NCBI GenBank assembly: GCA_905221615.1
Contig: CAJNDT010000503.1
Coordinates: 1-64,000, forward strand
Direction: 5' to 3'
From: Symbiodinium sp. CCMP2592
Lineage: Eukaryota > Sar > Dinophyceae > Suessiales > Symbiodiniaceae
DNA: 64,000 nucleotides
A program made the translations under genes and the position numbers. Each line of letters starts with the position of its first letter. The stretch's first letter is position 1. Below are positions 12,398-22,847 of the stretch, piece after piece. The notes under the pieces are model-generated. The model saw nothing but the letters and a program-made list of their open reading frames with translations, had not been told where the DNA came from and made no database searches.

Positions 12398-12407
12398 GCT
12401 AGCTAGC
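12398..12407 (-). other. 4-bp tandem duplication (gctagctagc) ending the RS-region frame
   Basis: The frame from 14597 stops at TAG (12401-12399) inside a duplicated ctag motif. Without one of the two tetramers the reading continues for some 45 codons of plausible protein (L-K-K-L-S-K-A-Q-S-K) toward the next segment. Confidence 0.6.
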
Positions 12408-14597
12408 GGCTGAGGGCCCAGAGGCTGCGCTGCTACTGCTACTGTGGGGCAGGTCTTCGGGAGGATCAGGGCTTGGAAACGAAATCTGGCTGGCTTGTCC
12501 TACCCACTCCCCACTGCAGACGGCCATGTATGCTGCATCGCGCTCTGCTCCGTCCTCCTCCATGGGTGAAACGTCACCCTCCGGGACTGTGCCCGGGCCG
12601 GCGGAGGCAGCGATCGTCGATGCCCGCGGGTCTGTGCCCGGGATGTACACTGCACTCAAGGCATCTGTGTCCTCGATCTGATGCGGCACTGTGCTTGAGT
12701 CAAACGCCAAAGGGAAGACCCAAAGTGCCACATAGGCCCCTTCGTAGGTCGGCTCCTGTACTGGACAGGGCTGATCCGCTCCGCCAGTTTCGGCGGGCAC
12801 ACGATCCGTATCCGACCCCGGTGGGTGGCAGGTGCCTTCGTAGGTCCAGCTGGAACCGTCGGCCGGATCTGGATGCGAAAAAAGGTAACCAATGGGATCT
12901 ATGTCCCGAAGCCGCCCCGTGGGCTTGTACGAACGGCCAGTGTGGCGGGTGACCACTGTGCACTTTATGTTGTGCCGTTCGCTTAGCTCATGGTGATTTT
13001 TATCACCAGCCCAGAACCGCCTCGGTGCATATGGACCGATCCAACACGCTGGCGCCTGCTTCTCGCACATCACCTCGTATAGGGCGGTCAGCACACCATC
13101 AGGAAAGTCCTGAAACACGATGCGCCTATTCCACCCGAAACCTGTGTCGGGGCTGAGTTCTATGGCACCTACGTCAATGGCGAGGATCCTCTCGTCGATT
13201 TCGACGAGCTTGCCTTGCCCCGGGGGCTTCGGGAACTGACGACGGAATTCTGCCCATTCCGCGTCAGTCCACTCGGCCGACGGCCTATCGCCGTGGAAGT
13301 ACCACCACGACTCGTTTGGGGTCATGGGGCGATGTGGGTTGTCGCGCTCTGGGAACCTATGGTATCCAGCACTGCCTCGGAAGCGCGGTGGCTCCGGCGG
13401 TTCAGGCGGGCGCCTGCTGCCTCCAAGGCTCCTCCTGGGTCCCGGTGGATCCCAGTCACTTGCACCTGTGCCGTCGTCGTATTCGACGTCGTCGTAAACA
13501 CTGTGGGGTGCAACCTTGCCTTTGCCCTTGCCTTTATCGGGCTCATGCTCCACCTCCGGCCGTGCAGAGGGGCGAGGATTCGTGCGCTCACGCTCGGGAG
13601 CTGTGTCCCGATCTGCACGATAGCGCTCGCGCTCGGGAGCTGTGTCCCGATCTGCACGGTCGCCGCCCGGGTCAGCGCGGACGCGACCCCAACGGGAGGT
13701 GCGTTGGCGTGTCGGAGCCTCGGACCTATCCCGAGGTCTGGATTCCATCCGCCGCCTTTCTCGGGTGCGGTCACGGCGGTGGCTCCTGTCCGAGGAGGAA
13801 CTATCCCTCCGTCTGCGACGCGATCTGGAGCGTCGTGTGAGTCGCTGAAGCTCCACCTCGGCCCTATCGGCCCGGCGTTCCGCGTCTTCTGCCCTTTCAC
13901 GCATGTCCTGCAGCCTATCATACGCATTATCGCGCTGCCGCTTCACATTACTGAGGGCCTCTCTCAAGTCACTTATAGTGCTTTCTTGGCAGCGATTCGC
14001 ATCGGTGAGGTCGTGGACCTCGGCCTCGAGCTTGCGAATCCGAGCCGACGACAGTGTCGGCGTCGCTGCACGATCCTGTGCCCCACCGGACTTTGCCGGC
14101 GGCGGTGTCGGTGTGCCTTTCGGTCCCACTATGGGGGCCGCTCCGCCTTTGGCTGTCGCACCTACGCTGGAACTACCCGAAGCCGAAGAGGGGTTAGGAC
14201 CCGAGCTAAAGGTAACCGAAGGCAAGCGTCCTCCAGGGGCTGTGCCCTGTGCGCGGTTCATCGCCGCAGTAAGCGAGTTGGGGTCGAACTTGGCCACATA
14301 CGATGTATGTGTCTTGCCGACCAGCCCCATGCGAGTTGCAGCCTGGTACGCGGTTTCGCCTGCCAGGGGGGGCCTATCAAGGGGACCTACCCCCGTCACC
14401 GGTGCCGGTATACGGCCCTCTGCGAGCAGGCGTTCATGAAACCGCTCAGCATATGTAGGCTGATCGTCAGGGCGTGCACACTGCGGCTCAACGACAAGGA
14501 TGCACTCATTGTCCTCCGGTCCGTCTGTGCGGACGGCATCGACGAAGGACTTCGTGAGCTCCTCAACCTCCTGGACTACCGATAGGATCCGAAGCTA
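12399..14597 (-). CDS. Polyprotein segment: coiled coil and Arg/Ser-rich domain
   Basis: An open segment of about 730 codons that continues upstream of the first GTG to about 14597, with no ATG, as expected for the interior of a polyprotein. Numbering from the GTG at 14399, residues 118-190 are a charged heptad-type coiled coil. Residues 190-260 are an RS-type region (S-R-S-R-R-R-R-R and D-R-S-H-R-R), often linked to RNA binding or nuclear speckles. A repeated R-A-D-R-D-T-A-P-E-R-E-R unit (DNA repeat of 51 bp at about 13577-13660) and a G-K-G-K-G-K-G-K stretch follow. The C-terminal half has W-W-Y-F-H-G-D and a Cys/Trp-rich part that I do not recognise. It directly follows the 17-kb insertion in the element's sense and ends in a 4-bp duplication. 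It probably lies between the RapZ-like and integrase parts in intact relatives. Confidence 0.6.
14577..14588. repeat. Left arm of a palindrome interrupted by the 17-kb insertion
   Basis: taccgataggat here is the exact reverse complement of 31891-31902, and the similarity extends outward to cctgg on both arms. Both arms lie outside the 9-bp direct repeat, so they belong to the copia element and not to the insertion. Uninterrupted, they would form a stem of roughly 20-25 bp with the 9-bp target in the loop. Confidence 0.6.
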
Positions 14598-14601
14598 AAC
14601 A

Positions 14602-14610
14602 TAGGACATC
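14602..14610. repeat. 9-bp target-site duplication of the insertion, left copy
   Basis: taggacatc, identical to 31877-31885. It lies exactly between copia coding sequence on the left and insertion-specific repeats on the right. Nine-base duplications are typical of Mutator-like and some other DNA transposons. Confidence 0.65.
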
Positions 14611-14640
14611 GACGCATACCAACGCCAGCTGCGGGGTTAC

Positions 14641-14755
14641 GTAAGCTAACGTCGGTCTACGTCAGCTAACGTCGTTCTACGTCAGCTAACGCCGGTTTGC
14701 GTCAGCTTGCGTCAGTCTACGTAAGCCTACGTCGGCTACGTCGGCTGCGTCGGCC
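14641..14755. repeat. Subterminal 20-bp tandem repeat array of the insertion
   Basis: Six degenerate units in register: 14641-14660, 14661-14680, 14681-14700, 14701-14720, 14721-14739 and 14740-14755. The core is gt-a/c-agctaacgtcg with a tail -tctac. The array starts 30 bp inside the insertion. The motif cagcttgcgt of unit four recurs inverted at 31839-31848, near the other end, followed by the related caacttgcgt. Such arrays at transposon ends commonly bind the transposase; that role is inferred here. Confidence 0.7.
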
Positions 14756-14880
14756 ATACACAGGATCCCATGCGATTCCAAATCGATTCTGTAATCAACT
14801 AAGAAAGAAAACTAAATTGCTTGCTTATCCCATGGATTTAATATTATCATAGATGTTAATATCAGTCCTGAGCATGCATG

Positions 14881-14934
14881 CGTTCAGCGTAAGCGCTGCG
14901 CAAAGGAAGCCGCTGCGTCAACGTGCGTCAACGT
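14881..14934. repeat. 54-bp direct repeat, copy 1
   Basis: Matches 15064-15117 with a single difference. It ends in gcgtcaacg units that continue as a short 10-bp array after copy 2 (to about 15140). It lies within 550 bp of the insertion's left end and may be part of the terminal region. Confidence 0.8.
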
Positions 14935-15063
14935 ATGCTGTTGCGCTGGCATGCGTTAATTTGAAATATATACTTTTCGATATCCGTTTTGCATGGCTTG
15001 TATTTAATCTTGCTTAGATTTCAACAAATATGGGTTGAACTTTATTTAATTCTCACTGCAGTA

Positions 15064-15117
15064 CGTTCAGCGTAAACGCTGCGCAAAGGAAGCCGCTGCG
15101 TCAACGTGCGTCAACGT
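15064..15117. repeat. 54-bp direct repeat, copy 2, with 10-bp array
   Basis: Second copy of 14881-14934, followed by further gtgcgtcaac / gtgcgccaac units. The core gcgtcaacgt is related to the gtcagctaacg motif of the subterminal array. Confidence 0.75.
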
Positions 15118-15243
15118 GCGTCAACGTGCGCCAACGTGCGCCATGGGTACGTTGTATTGTGCGTCGGAGACGTGCGTCGATCTTCGACTTTATAAATCGG
15201 AAGCCAAACGTTTCACCGTGACGGCCATCTTCAGCCATCGAGG

Positions 15244-15265
15244 CTTGAGCCACTTTGAGCCAAAA
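15244..15265 (-). other. Possible relic dinoflagellate spliced leader, two tandem truncated copies
   Basis: On the minus strand TTTTGGCTCAA is followed within a few bases by TGGCTCAAG. Both match the 3' end of the dinoflagellate spliced leader. Tandem truncated leaders are known marks of mRNAs that were reverse-transcribed and reinserted. The match is short (11 and 9 bases), so chance is possible. Confidence 0.35.
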
Positions 15266-16105
15266 AAATTAGAAACATGTGCATGTATACATATTATAAC
15301 ACACACACACACACACACGCATAATACATGTGTATAGGGTCTGCTGCTCCAGCGTCTTGCAAATATAATATAGAATCGAAACGAATAACAACTTCACTAA
15401 CCCTTTTATTTAAGGTAATGATCCGAAATCACCGAAAGTCCGAAAGACAAGCCTAAAACCCTGGATCAATCTTGAGTGGGTGGTCGAAGGCTTTCGATGG
15501 TTTCGGGAATGGGACATCGTTGGACGAGTTTTTAACAGGATGGGTTTCTTGGGCTCACAGTTTGAGGTTCCCGGATTTCAAAAGGGCCCAAAGTGCCAGG
15601 TTCCAGGGTTCAAGGTACCGCATTATGGACTTTGTGGGTGTTTATACTGGAGTTGATCGGGATTGGGGATTAATCCTTGGGTCTGAACCCAAACTAATAT
15701 CACGATAAACAACTATAACACCATAACCGATATCGAAGGATTAGTCCTGTAGCAAAAGCAACCACACATTCCTGGACACCCGGAAGTTCTTGTTGGGGGC
15801 TACTTCAGTAAACGATTGCTGGTATCATGACCTTAAGAGGTGTATTCACTCAAGAGGCCTACCGTAATAGACTCCGATCCCGTCATAACTTTAAGATACT
15901 GCAGGGCACCTCAAGGCTCTATAGTGCTGTAGGGTACAGCGATTGTTTCGGGTCCCGTACCTGCTTCTGTAAACTTGGAAACCGACAACCCAAATAAGAT
16001 ACACTCCCAAATAACATTAACCTTCCATCCTTTCCTTCGGTGGCGGACGATGCACGCTCCGATCAGCCGAGCTGGCCGGGGCCCTCGGAATTCCCCAGCT
16101 TGCGA

Positions 16106-16228
16106 CCTATAGTAGAAGCCAGAAAGTTGGAACATGACTTTAGGAGGATTAGTGCTAGGATCCCTTATACTTTACCTTTAGGGTATGAGGCCAATGATGT
16201 TCCAACTTTCTGGCTTCTACTGTATAGG
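16106..16228. repeat. Foldback (MITE-like) element, family 2
   Basis: Arms of about 30 bp (16106-16135 and 16197-16228) are near-perfect inverted repeats around agtagaagccagaaagttgg. Arms and centre are similar to 60845-60967. It lies 88 bp downstream of the gene A stop codon and could fold in the 3' untranslated region. Confidence 0.75.
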
Positions 16229-16315
16229 GTTTTGGTAGTCGTAGAACCCTGGGTTCAGTGAAAATTGTATCTGGGGTACCTGGCATCTAGGGGCTAGATT
16301 ATTTAGGGCCGCTTA

Positions 16316-19160
16316 CTAGGTTCGCTGGGCAACCCGACGCGACTCTTCGAGCCTCAGGCCCATCAGCAGTAGATACCGCTGCATCAAACGTTTCATCGCA
16401 GTTGCTGCATGGCAGCGGACAGCTATCTTCTTCAAACGCCCTAAGAAAGATTCTTCCTCCCACACCGCTCCGATGCTCGGGTTGATCCGTGTTCTCAAAA
16501 TGAAATCGGAAACATGATCGAAATAATGGTGCTTTGGTTTCAGTCTCCACAGACGCCAGCCTTGCGATTGCGAGAAGGTCGACAGCCACTGCCAACAAGT
16601 GAGATGACGTCGAATATGTCGGTATGATACCTGCAGTTGATTTGAAACCAGGACAACAATTATTTTTGAAAATTCAGAAACCCGAAGGATTTTCGATTTG
16701 CCCACACATTCCCCAGTTCCCCGCCTTTGAGGTGTCCTCGTCCATAACTAATGCAGCGTGGTCCAGCTGCACAATGGCAGAATGAATCGACCAAACGCAG
16801 ACCGACACGAACTTCAGGGGCAGAACCTGGCAGGGAATTCCGTGGACTGTTGTATTCACTACCTTGAAACCCAAACCCAAACCCACGGCACACTTAAATC
16901 ATGTATGCATGCTCATGACATGCCTCCGGTTGCGCTTTCGAAATCTCTTCGGCTTTCCAAGCCAGGAACCACAGTGAAGACTTTATAGCAGCTGCCTTGA
17001 AGGTTGAACAGAGTTCAGGATCTTCGTTCATAGAACTTCCAATACCAATATTGCTCGGAGTGAAGCTGCGGACATTCATTCGTATCCTCGGGCTGTTTAC
17101 CCAAATTACAACTGCAGAAACCATTGCGCATTTAGAACTGCGATTAGACAGCACAAACTACCGAGTAGGGAACCGAAAAATCGCAACACAGGTTCGTAAT
17201 ATACAGGTGGGGTCTTAAAGAGGATTAGGGTTACCGAAACGGTGCCGCTGGTATACCCATTCTCGCGACACTTTTTCTTCATCTCGGACGACAAGCGCAA
17301 AAGTTGCTGAGCAATGGTGCCACCACCCAGAGCATTGAAGCGTATCCAGAACACGATGCACGAAGAAATCATGACCCGAAGCGTACCCAAATAAAGAATG
17401 TGCATCATATCCAATAGAACCGTGTGCAAGTTCCAGCCAGGCATGCATGCCCATGGTGACACTTCCAACGCCGTGCGCATATAAGTTGTATGACTAATAC
17501 GGGTCAGCCTGTGGGGTGCACCTTCGCTGAAGTCGGTGAAAGGGCACGTTTTCTCTGGTTTCGCCTTCTCGGCGAAGCATTGTTCACAAATCAAATCACA
17601 GTTGTAGTATCTTTCAAAGCGGTTGGCCTGCATGCGTGCTTTCATATCCGCTTTGAAGCCAGTGTATGCTAGCTTGAAACCGCCGGACAAAACCTGTCCC
17701 TTCAATCGATGCCTCCAAGCACTCTGAAAAGGTAGCCCGTCTTCGCCAACGGTGGGTCCCAAACCGGTCGCTGCACACTCCATGCTCCATGCTAGTATTT
17801 CCGCAACACGTTTGTGAACGTGCGCTGCCACGGAGTCATCCCTCATAGCCACGTGCGGGACGATGCAAAGCGGCATCTTGCAATCCCACACCTATAGCTT
17901 AAGCTAGCTATCGTATGGTCGTTCGGGGAATCTTGGGGATATTCGGGTATAGCTTGTTATAAACCACGACAATGCCGAGAAACATCAGCCTTTGCATGAA
18001 TAGAGCTCATTGACCAAACAACATATTCGTTGTTCTTGTAGAACTCTGCTCCGTCCACGTGAAAAACAACCGGCAGAACTCCTTATTTAGGCACCATGAC
18101 GGAAGCATGTAAACTTTGAACACATGAAAAAACTGGATTGTGCTTCACCAAGGAGCTTTCTAAATCATTTTTCGGATCATTGAGTACTGGATGATCTTTC
18201 CACTCAGTATGCTGCATTGCATGCATCCAGAAACTCTTCATCTCAGCACCAGTGCGCCCACCAGTCATTGAGCGGGCAAACTGCGCAAGGGCTTATAGAC
18301 TGGAAACCACAAATTAGTCAGGCCTTCTGGTAAGAACACCACGGGACTTGTTTAGTCACCCGGCCTGCTCACGGCCTGAGTTGTACAAGCAATGCAGAAT
18401 CTCGTGCGGAAGGAGGAACGGAATCTCCACTGTCTGGGGCTCGTCCTCGTGTTCAACCTCAGAGAGTTGGATAAAATCGTCAGAGGGACAAAGGTTCGAA
18501 GAGAAAGCAGAGAGAACCGAACAGGCTATACAGAGGCAGAGACAGAAAGGGCAGATAGAACGAGAGATCGAGAGAGAGAAAGCAGGGATAACACAACTAC
18601 TGAAAGGGCAAGCTGGAGCTAGTGATGAAGTTAGAAGTATAGTTGCACCCGAGAAGCATTAACATCCATCAAGACGTTGTACATCTCTAGTTCAAAACCA
18701 AACAGCCGCTTCAGCCAGTTGTGCAAGTCGCGCTCTTGATTGGAAGGATGCTTGCCCTCCCCTCCCAACGAAGCGAATGCCTTCACAGCTTCCAGCGGCA
18801 GCCCGTCCGAAACAGCAGCCCTAGCCAAATCAGCGATTTGTGCCACCGTTGCTCGTCCAGTACCCAGCATACCTCCAACATACGTATAGGAAAACTCAAA
18901 TACTATTTGTACTATACTAATAAATAAAGACATCAATCTATCGCAAAACACGAAAACTTGTAAAACAAACACACTCCCACCCACACAAACACACATTCTC
19001 TCTCCCTCCCACATAGTCTCTCACTCTCCCAATCTATCTTTTTCTCTTTCTCGAGCTCGGACTTATAGACGGTGTCATAGGACGGGACACGTATGAACTC
19101 TTCACCCACCTCGCTGTGTTGCATGTCGTCGAATTTGCGCTTGCGTAGACTCCTTAGCAT
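16316..19160 (-). CDS. Gene A: multi-exon protein with Tnp2/KDZ-like transposase motifs
   Basis: I infer about nine exons. Exon 1 has ATG at 19160 (M-L-R-S-L-R-K-R-K-F-D-D). Then come about 18885-18665 (G-R-A-T-V-A-Q-I-A-D-L, ending in G-K-H-P-S-N-Q-E-R-D-L-H), about 18480-18365 (I-P-F-L-L-P-H-E-I-L-H), about 18290-18160, about 18077-17980 (F-H-V-D-G-A-E-F-Y ... V-V-W-S), 17890 to about 17225 (a C-x2-C pair, then L-D-M-M-H-I-L-Y-L-G-T-L-R), two exons between 17170 and 16700, and a last exon from about 16600 to TAG at 16318-16316 (K-P-K-H-H-Y-F-D-H). Introns end in AG|G, as usual in dinoflagellates. I recall this as a very high-copy dinoflagellate family of unknown function. The D-G...W, D-x-M-H-x-x-x-L-G and K-x-x-H-x-x-x-H blocks resemble Tnp2/KDZ transposases; that is an inference. 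Exon borders are approximate. Confidence 0.6.
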
Positions 19161-19911
19161 GCATATAACATGTTGGGACGTAGCCTTCGCGTAAAAAGTT
19201 GCGGAGAACGATTATAACCATAATTTGTAATACTTTGGTCGAAGGGCAACTTGGTTTTCAGGGTTCGAGGCATTAGCTGAGGCTGGCCTTGAAGGTTGAT
19301 TAATGCACTCGAGCCCCACTGCTAGCTTGAATTTAGCTTAAACCCAACAAGCGACACTATCTCAAACCTTCTAAAGTAAACGGCGGCCCTCCCAGACCCT
19401 CGCGTTAGCCCGTGACCTCAAAACCCACCCTAAACCCTTTAGAACCCAAAACCCCACTTGACGAAACCTCACGAGGCTCGAAGCGGTGGAGGTGCTGGTC
19501 GCGATGCTGGATTGGCCTCGGAGGAGCAGACTGGCTAGGGTTTAGTGTTGGGGTGTGCGGGTTTACAATAGGATCTGGCACCGGCTAGTCCCAGGGTTTT
19601 TTTTACAACTTCACACCTTGGCTTTGGCAGATGAGGAGTAACGACTTGGATTTCGTGGCTAGAAACACAGGGTATGTTGTGCTGGAGCTTATACAGGGAT
19701 AGTTCAGATAATGCTTGCAAGCGTGCAGGGCTTCAAGATTCGAACTAGAGCCACTGAAATAACTGCATACATAGCTCCCCAATCATCGGTTTTGTTCGCA
19801 AAGCATGCGAGCGGTTCTCGAGTCCATGCGTGTGCATGGAAGAATCGTGGAGCTGCAAAACTGCGCTGTATCAAAAAGCACTGAATCATCGATCATCATC
19901 AAGAGGGCCTT
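19161..19911. other. Spacer between genes A and B
   Basis: No gene is recognised. It holds some telomere-like words (around 19410-19545) and AT-rich single-copy-looking sequence. It may contain the 3' untranslated region of gene B and the 5' region of gene A. Confidence 0.5.
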
Positions 19912-22847
19912 TTAGACACTCTTGGCTGGGGTGTCTTTGACACCCTTCTTGTTTTTCTTCGATTTGCTCTTCTTGAGTCCGGACTGAAGGGCTTTGGCAG
20001 ACGCCTGGCGGGATCAAAATATTATGAGTTTATGGGGACAACTACCTCTAAGATGAGAATTGTATAACTACCTGGGTATAAGGTTTGGGTTCTATACTTC
20101 GAAACTATATAACCACGATTGGGTAAGGTTTGGGCTCTTGGTAATTATATGATTTACACTGACCCGAATATCTGAATGGCCTCGGCTTTCTTGTACCACT
20201 GATTCATCGCCTCAAAGATGGAGTAGAACTTCTCAAAGCTCGCGTTGTTTTTCACCCCGCGCTTCTTCAAATCTTGGAGTTTGGCATAGATGGTCTCGAG
20301 TTTGACACTGTGCTTCTTCATCTGGGCGACCAAGTCGTCGCTGTAGTCGAGGTGGGCCAAAGAGATGCTGAACTTACGTGCTTCGCTGGCCTCTTTGAGG
20401 ATTTCGTCCATCTTGTCTTGGACCAACCTAGGATTCAGTGTTATCGACCCAAACAGAAAAACCGGGCCCAGCTATATCGTAACTATCATATGTTTAATTC
20501 GAAATCTAGTAGAGATTTTCGATAAGTCGGGATGCTCCCACGCTTCCTTCGGCTCCAACTCCTCGGTCTCCTCCTTGGCCTTCTCCATTTTTTTCGGCGG
20601 CTTGGCTTTGGTGACTTCGCCATGCAAAGCCTCGAGCACCGCCTTGCTTCCCGCTTCGCTCGCTCCAGCAACACTTGGCAGGGCACCTGCTGCCAGAGGG
20701 CCGCCCTCCAGCAGAGCCTCTCCCAACTCCTTGTCCGGGTTGTCCTTGATCTTCAGCGTCAGCTTCTCCTTGGTCTTGTCATCTCTGCGTACCGTGGTTC
20801 CTTGGCCGACAAAGTAATAGTATTCCTCGGGGTCGTCCGGGAAATCTTCGTCAATCTCGTACATTCCCTTCTTTGTCAACTTCGTGATGAGCTGGGCAGC
20901 CTTCCTTAAACCAACACTATTCAATGTGTATTATGGGATTGGCTTCGGTGCGGGTGCGGGGGTGTGGTCCTTAAGGGGTTTGTGGTGGGTCGAATAATGT
21001 AGGTCTAATTTAACACTACATTTCGGGGCAGGATATTGGGGGGTTGTTTGGGTTTGCGGGGGCGGGGGTGTGGTCCTTAAGGGGTTTGTTGTGGGTCGAA
21101 TAATGTAGTATATTTTTAACTCTACATTTCGGGGCAGGATATTGGGGGGTTGTTTGGGTTTGCGGGGGCGGGGAAGCTTTATTATTCGGCAAAGACTCTC
21201 GACGGGGTACTTCTTCTCGATTTCCCGCTTTTTCATTCCCTGGCGCTGTCGTCTGTTGAGAGTGCTCTGTTCGGTCGAACGTTCGATCTCCAACTGCACC
21301 CTTAGATGATGTGTGTTGCTAGACAAGAAGTCTGTTGTGGGTTACACTTGAATCAAGGTAGCACACACCAAACAACGTCACCAATATCGACCAGCCACTT
21401 CTCCCAATCACCACCGGCTTCTAGCCACTTACGAAAGACATCCGTCTTCCCCTTGATGATGTGTGAACTCAGAGCTTGGGGGAACGTTTTCCGGTTCTGG
21501 ATCGCCCTGTGGAAGGTGTCCCATTCTCTCTTGTGTGTGGTACCTCGGGATATATCTAGAGTACAAAATAAGGCTGCAGTACTTTACATATAGTTCGAAG
21601 ACAATCATGTAATCAGCAATAATCGATCATGGTAAGTTTCTGTTCGCAGTCGCATAGAGCTTCTTGGCTTCGGAATCGGCTGTTGCCACTGTGCTTTCCA
21701 ATCCCTCAGCCGCCTCGGGCTTCAAGGCTGCTCGGGCCGGGGGCTCCTTGGTCTCCGTCTTCTGCTTCTTATCCTTCTTCTCCTTCTTCTCCTTTTTGTT
21801 CGTTTTCTCCTTCTTTTCCTTCTTATCCTTCTTGTCCTTGTGGTTCACCGGGGTCGGCGTCGGCTCCGGATCCTTGGCCGCGCTTTTGATGGTCTCCGCC
21901 TCGGACTCATCCTTCTTGTTCTTCACGAAAGAGCTCGGCTTCAAAGCCGACTTGCGGGGCGGGGGCTTCGCCGGCTCTTCCTCCTCGGACTGCGAGTCGG
22001 GCTCCTCGGAGTCGAGGCTGTTCTCATCCTCGGACACTTCGGCCTCACTGGCCGCCTCCTCGAGATCCCCGCTGCTGACGTCGGCGGAGCTGACCCCGCT
22101 GTTCTCGGCAGCCTCGGAAGAGGTTTCGTCATCGGAGCAAGAGGAATCCACAGAGTCCTGCATATAGTTTCAATTAAATTCACTTATCCCAGAAAACTAT
22201 TTACTTAATCTATTTGTTAGAAACCAATTATATTCACTTATCCCAGAAAACTTTTAGATTAATCTATCGGTTAGAAACCAATTACATTCACTGGTCCCAG
22301 AAACTACTTATTTTATCTGTTACAAACCAATTACATCCACTTAACCCAGAAAACTATTTAATTTATCGGTGAGAAACCAAGTACATTCACTTATAGAACC
22401 CAGAAAACTATTTAGTTTATCGGTTAGAAAGCATTACAGGATTTCAGTATAGTTCTCCTCGGCTTCGGCCTCCAAGTCCTTCTTCAACGACTTGCGAGGG
22501 TGCTGGCTGAGGTAAGCCGCCACCGTTTTGCCCGCAGCCACTGCCTTCTGCTTCACGTCCATGCAGTCCGCCACACTCTTGCGTTGCGCGCTGTCGGGGG
22601 AGGTAGTCCGGCGGACCTTGCTGGAGGGGGTCTCCACGGCATCGGGCTCGGCGTCCTCCTTGGACTGCTTGTTCCTCTTGCGTTCCTTCACGGCATCACG
22701 AAGTGCCTTCTTCTTGGCAAGCTTCAAAGCTTTGGCCGCCCTGGCTCCGTTCACGGAATCAGCTGCTGCCTTCTCCTTTGTCTTGCCACGGCAAACCTTG
22801 ATAGGAGACAGCAAGTGAGCTGCCCTGCCTCCCTTGGGTTTACCCAT
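19912..22847 (-). CDS. Gene B: Lys/Glu-rich multi-exon dinoflagellate family protein
   Basis: Exons read on the minus strand: 22847 (ATG, M-G-K-P-K-G-G) to about 22440, a basic K/R/A-rich part; 22160 to about 21645, an acidic S/E/D run followed by D-K-K-D-K-K-E-K-K-E-K, low complexity and probably disordered; about 21545-21355 (T-F-H-R-A-I-Q-N, then D-V-F-R-K-W-L-E-A-G-G-D-W); about 21310-21190 (E-R-S-T-E-Q-S-T-L-N-R-R-Q-R-Q-G-M-K); 20905 to about 20525 (Y-Y-Y-F-V-G-Q-G-T, acidic end); 20425 to about 20160, helical and coiled-coil-like; and about 20008 to TAA at 19914-19912, a lysine-rich tail. Only the ordered middle (W-L-E-A-G-G-D-W region) looks like a domain. I recall related proteins as abundant, uncharacterised dinoflagellate families. 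The function is unknown. The K/E-rich composition suggests a nuclear or nucleic-acid-associated protein. Confidence 0.6.
20957..21172. repeat. Intronic tandem repeat of about 110 bp, two copies
   Basis: A G-rich unit containing ggtgtggtccttaagggg, gggtcgaataatgta and catttcggggcaggatat is present twice in tandem inside an intron of gene B. The copies differ at only a few positions, so the duplication is recent. Confidence 0.8.
22165..22430. repeat. Intronic minisatellite of about 57-60 bp, about five copies
   Basis: Repeats of a unit with ttagaaaccaattacattca and cttatcccagaaaactattt fill the gene B intron between the basic and acidic exons. The units are degenerate and AT-rich, in contrast to the GC-rich exons on either side. 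Confidence 0.85.

Larger units (their letters stand above)
14756..16105. other. Gene-free left arm of the insertion
   Basis: No gene is seen between the subterminal array and the 3' end of gene A. It holds a duplicated 54-bp block, a gcgtcaacgt-type short array, a (CA)n tract at about 15299-15318 and a possible relic spliced leader at 15244-15265. Confidence 0.55.

Noticed and set aside
13215-14585. 456-codon plus-strand open frame opposite the RS region
   Set aside because: It is antisense to the Arg/Ser-rich coding sequence. Its R/C/S-rich composition is what the complement of that region would give.
18078-18160. In-frame TAA in gene A (18083-18081) as a nonsense mutation
   Set aside because: It lies in a segment with GT donor and AAG|G acceptor. 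Splicing this ~80-bp intron keeps the conserved F-H-V-D-G exon in place.
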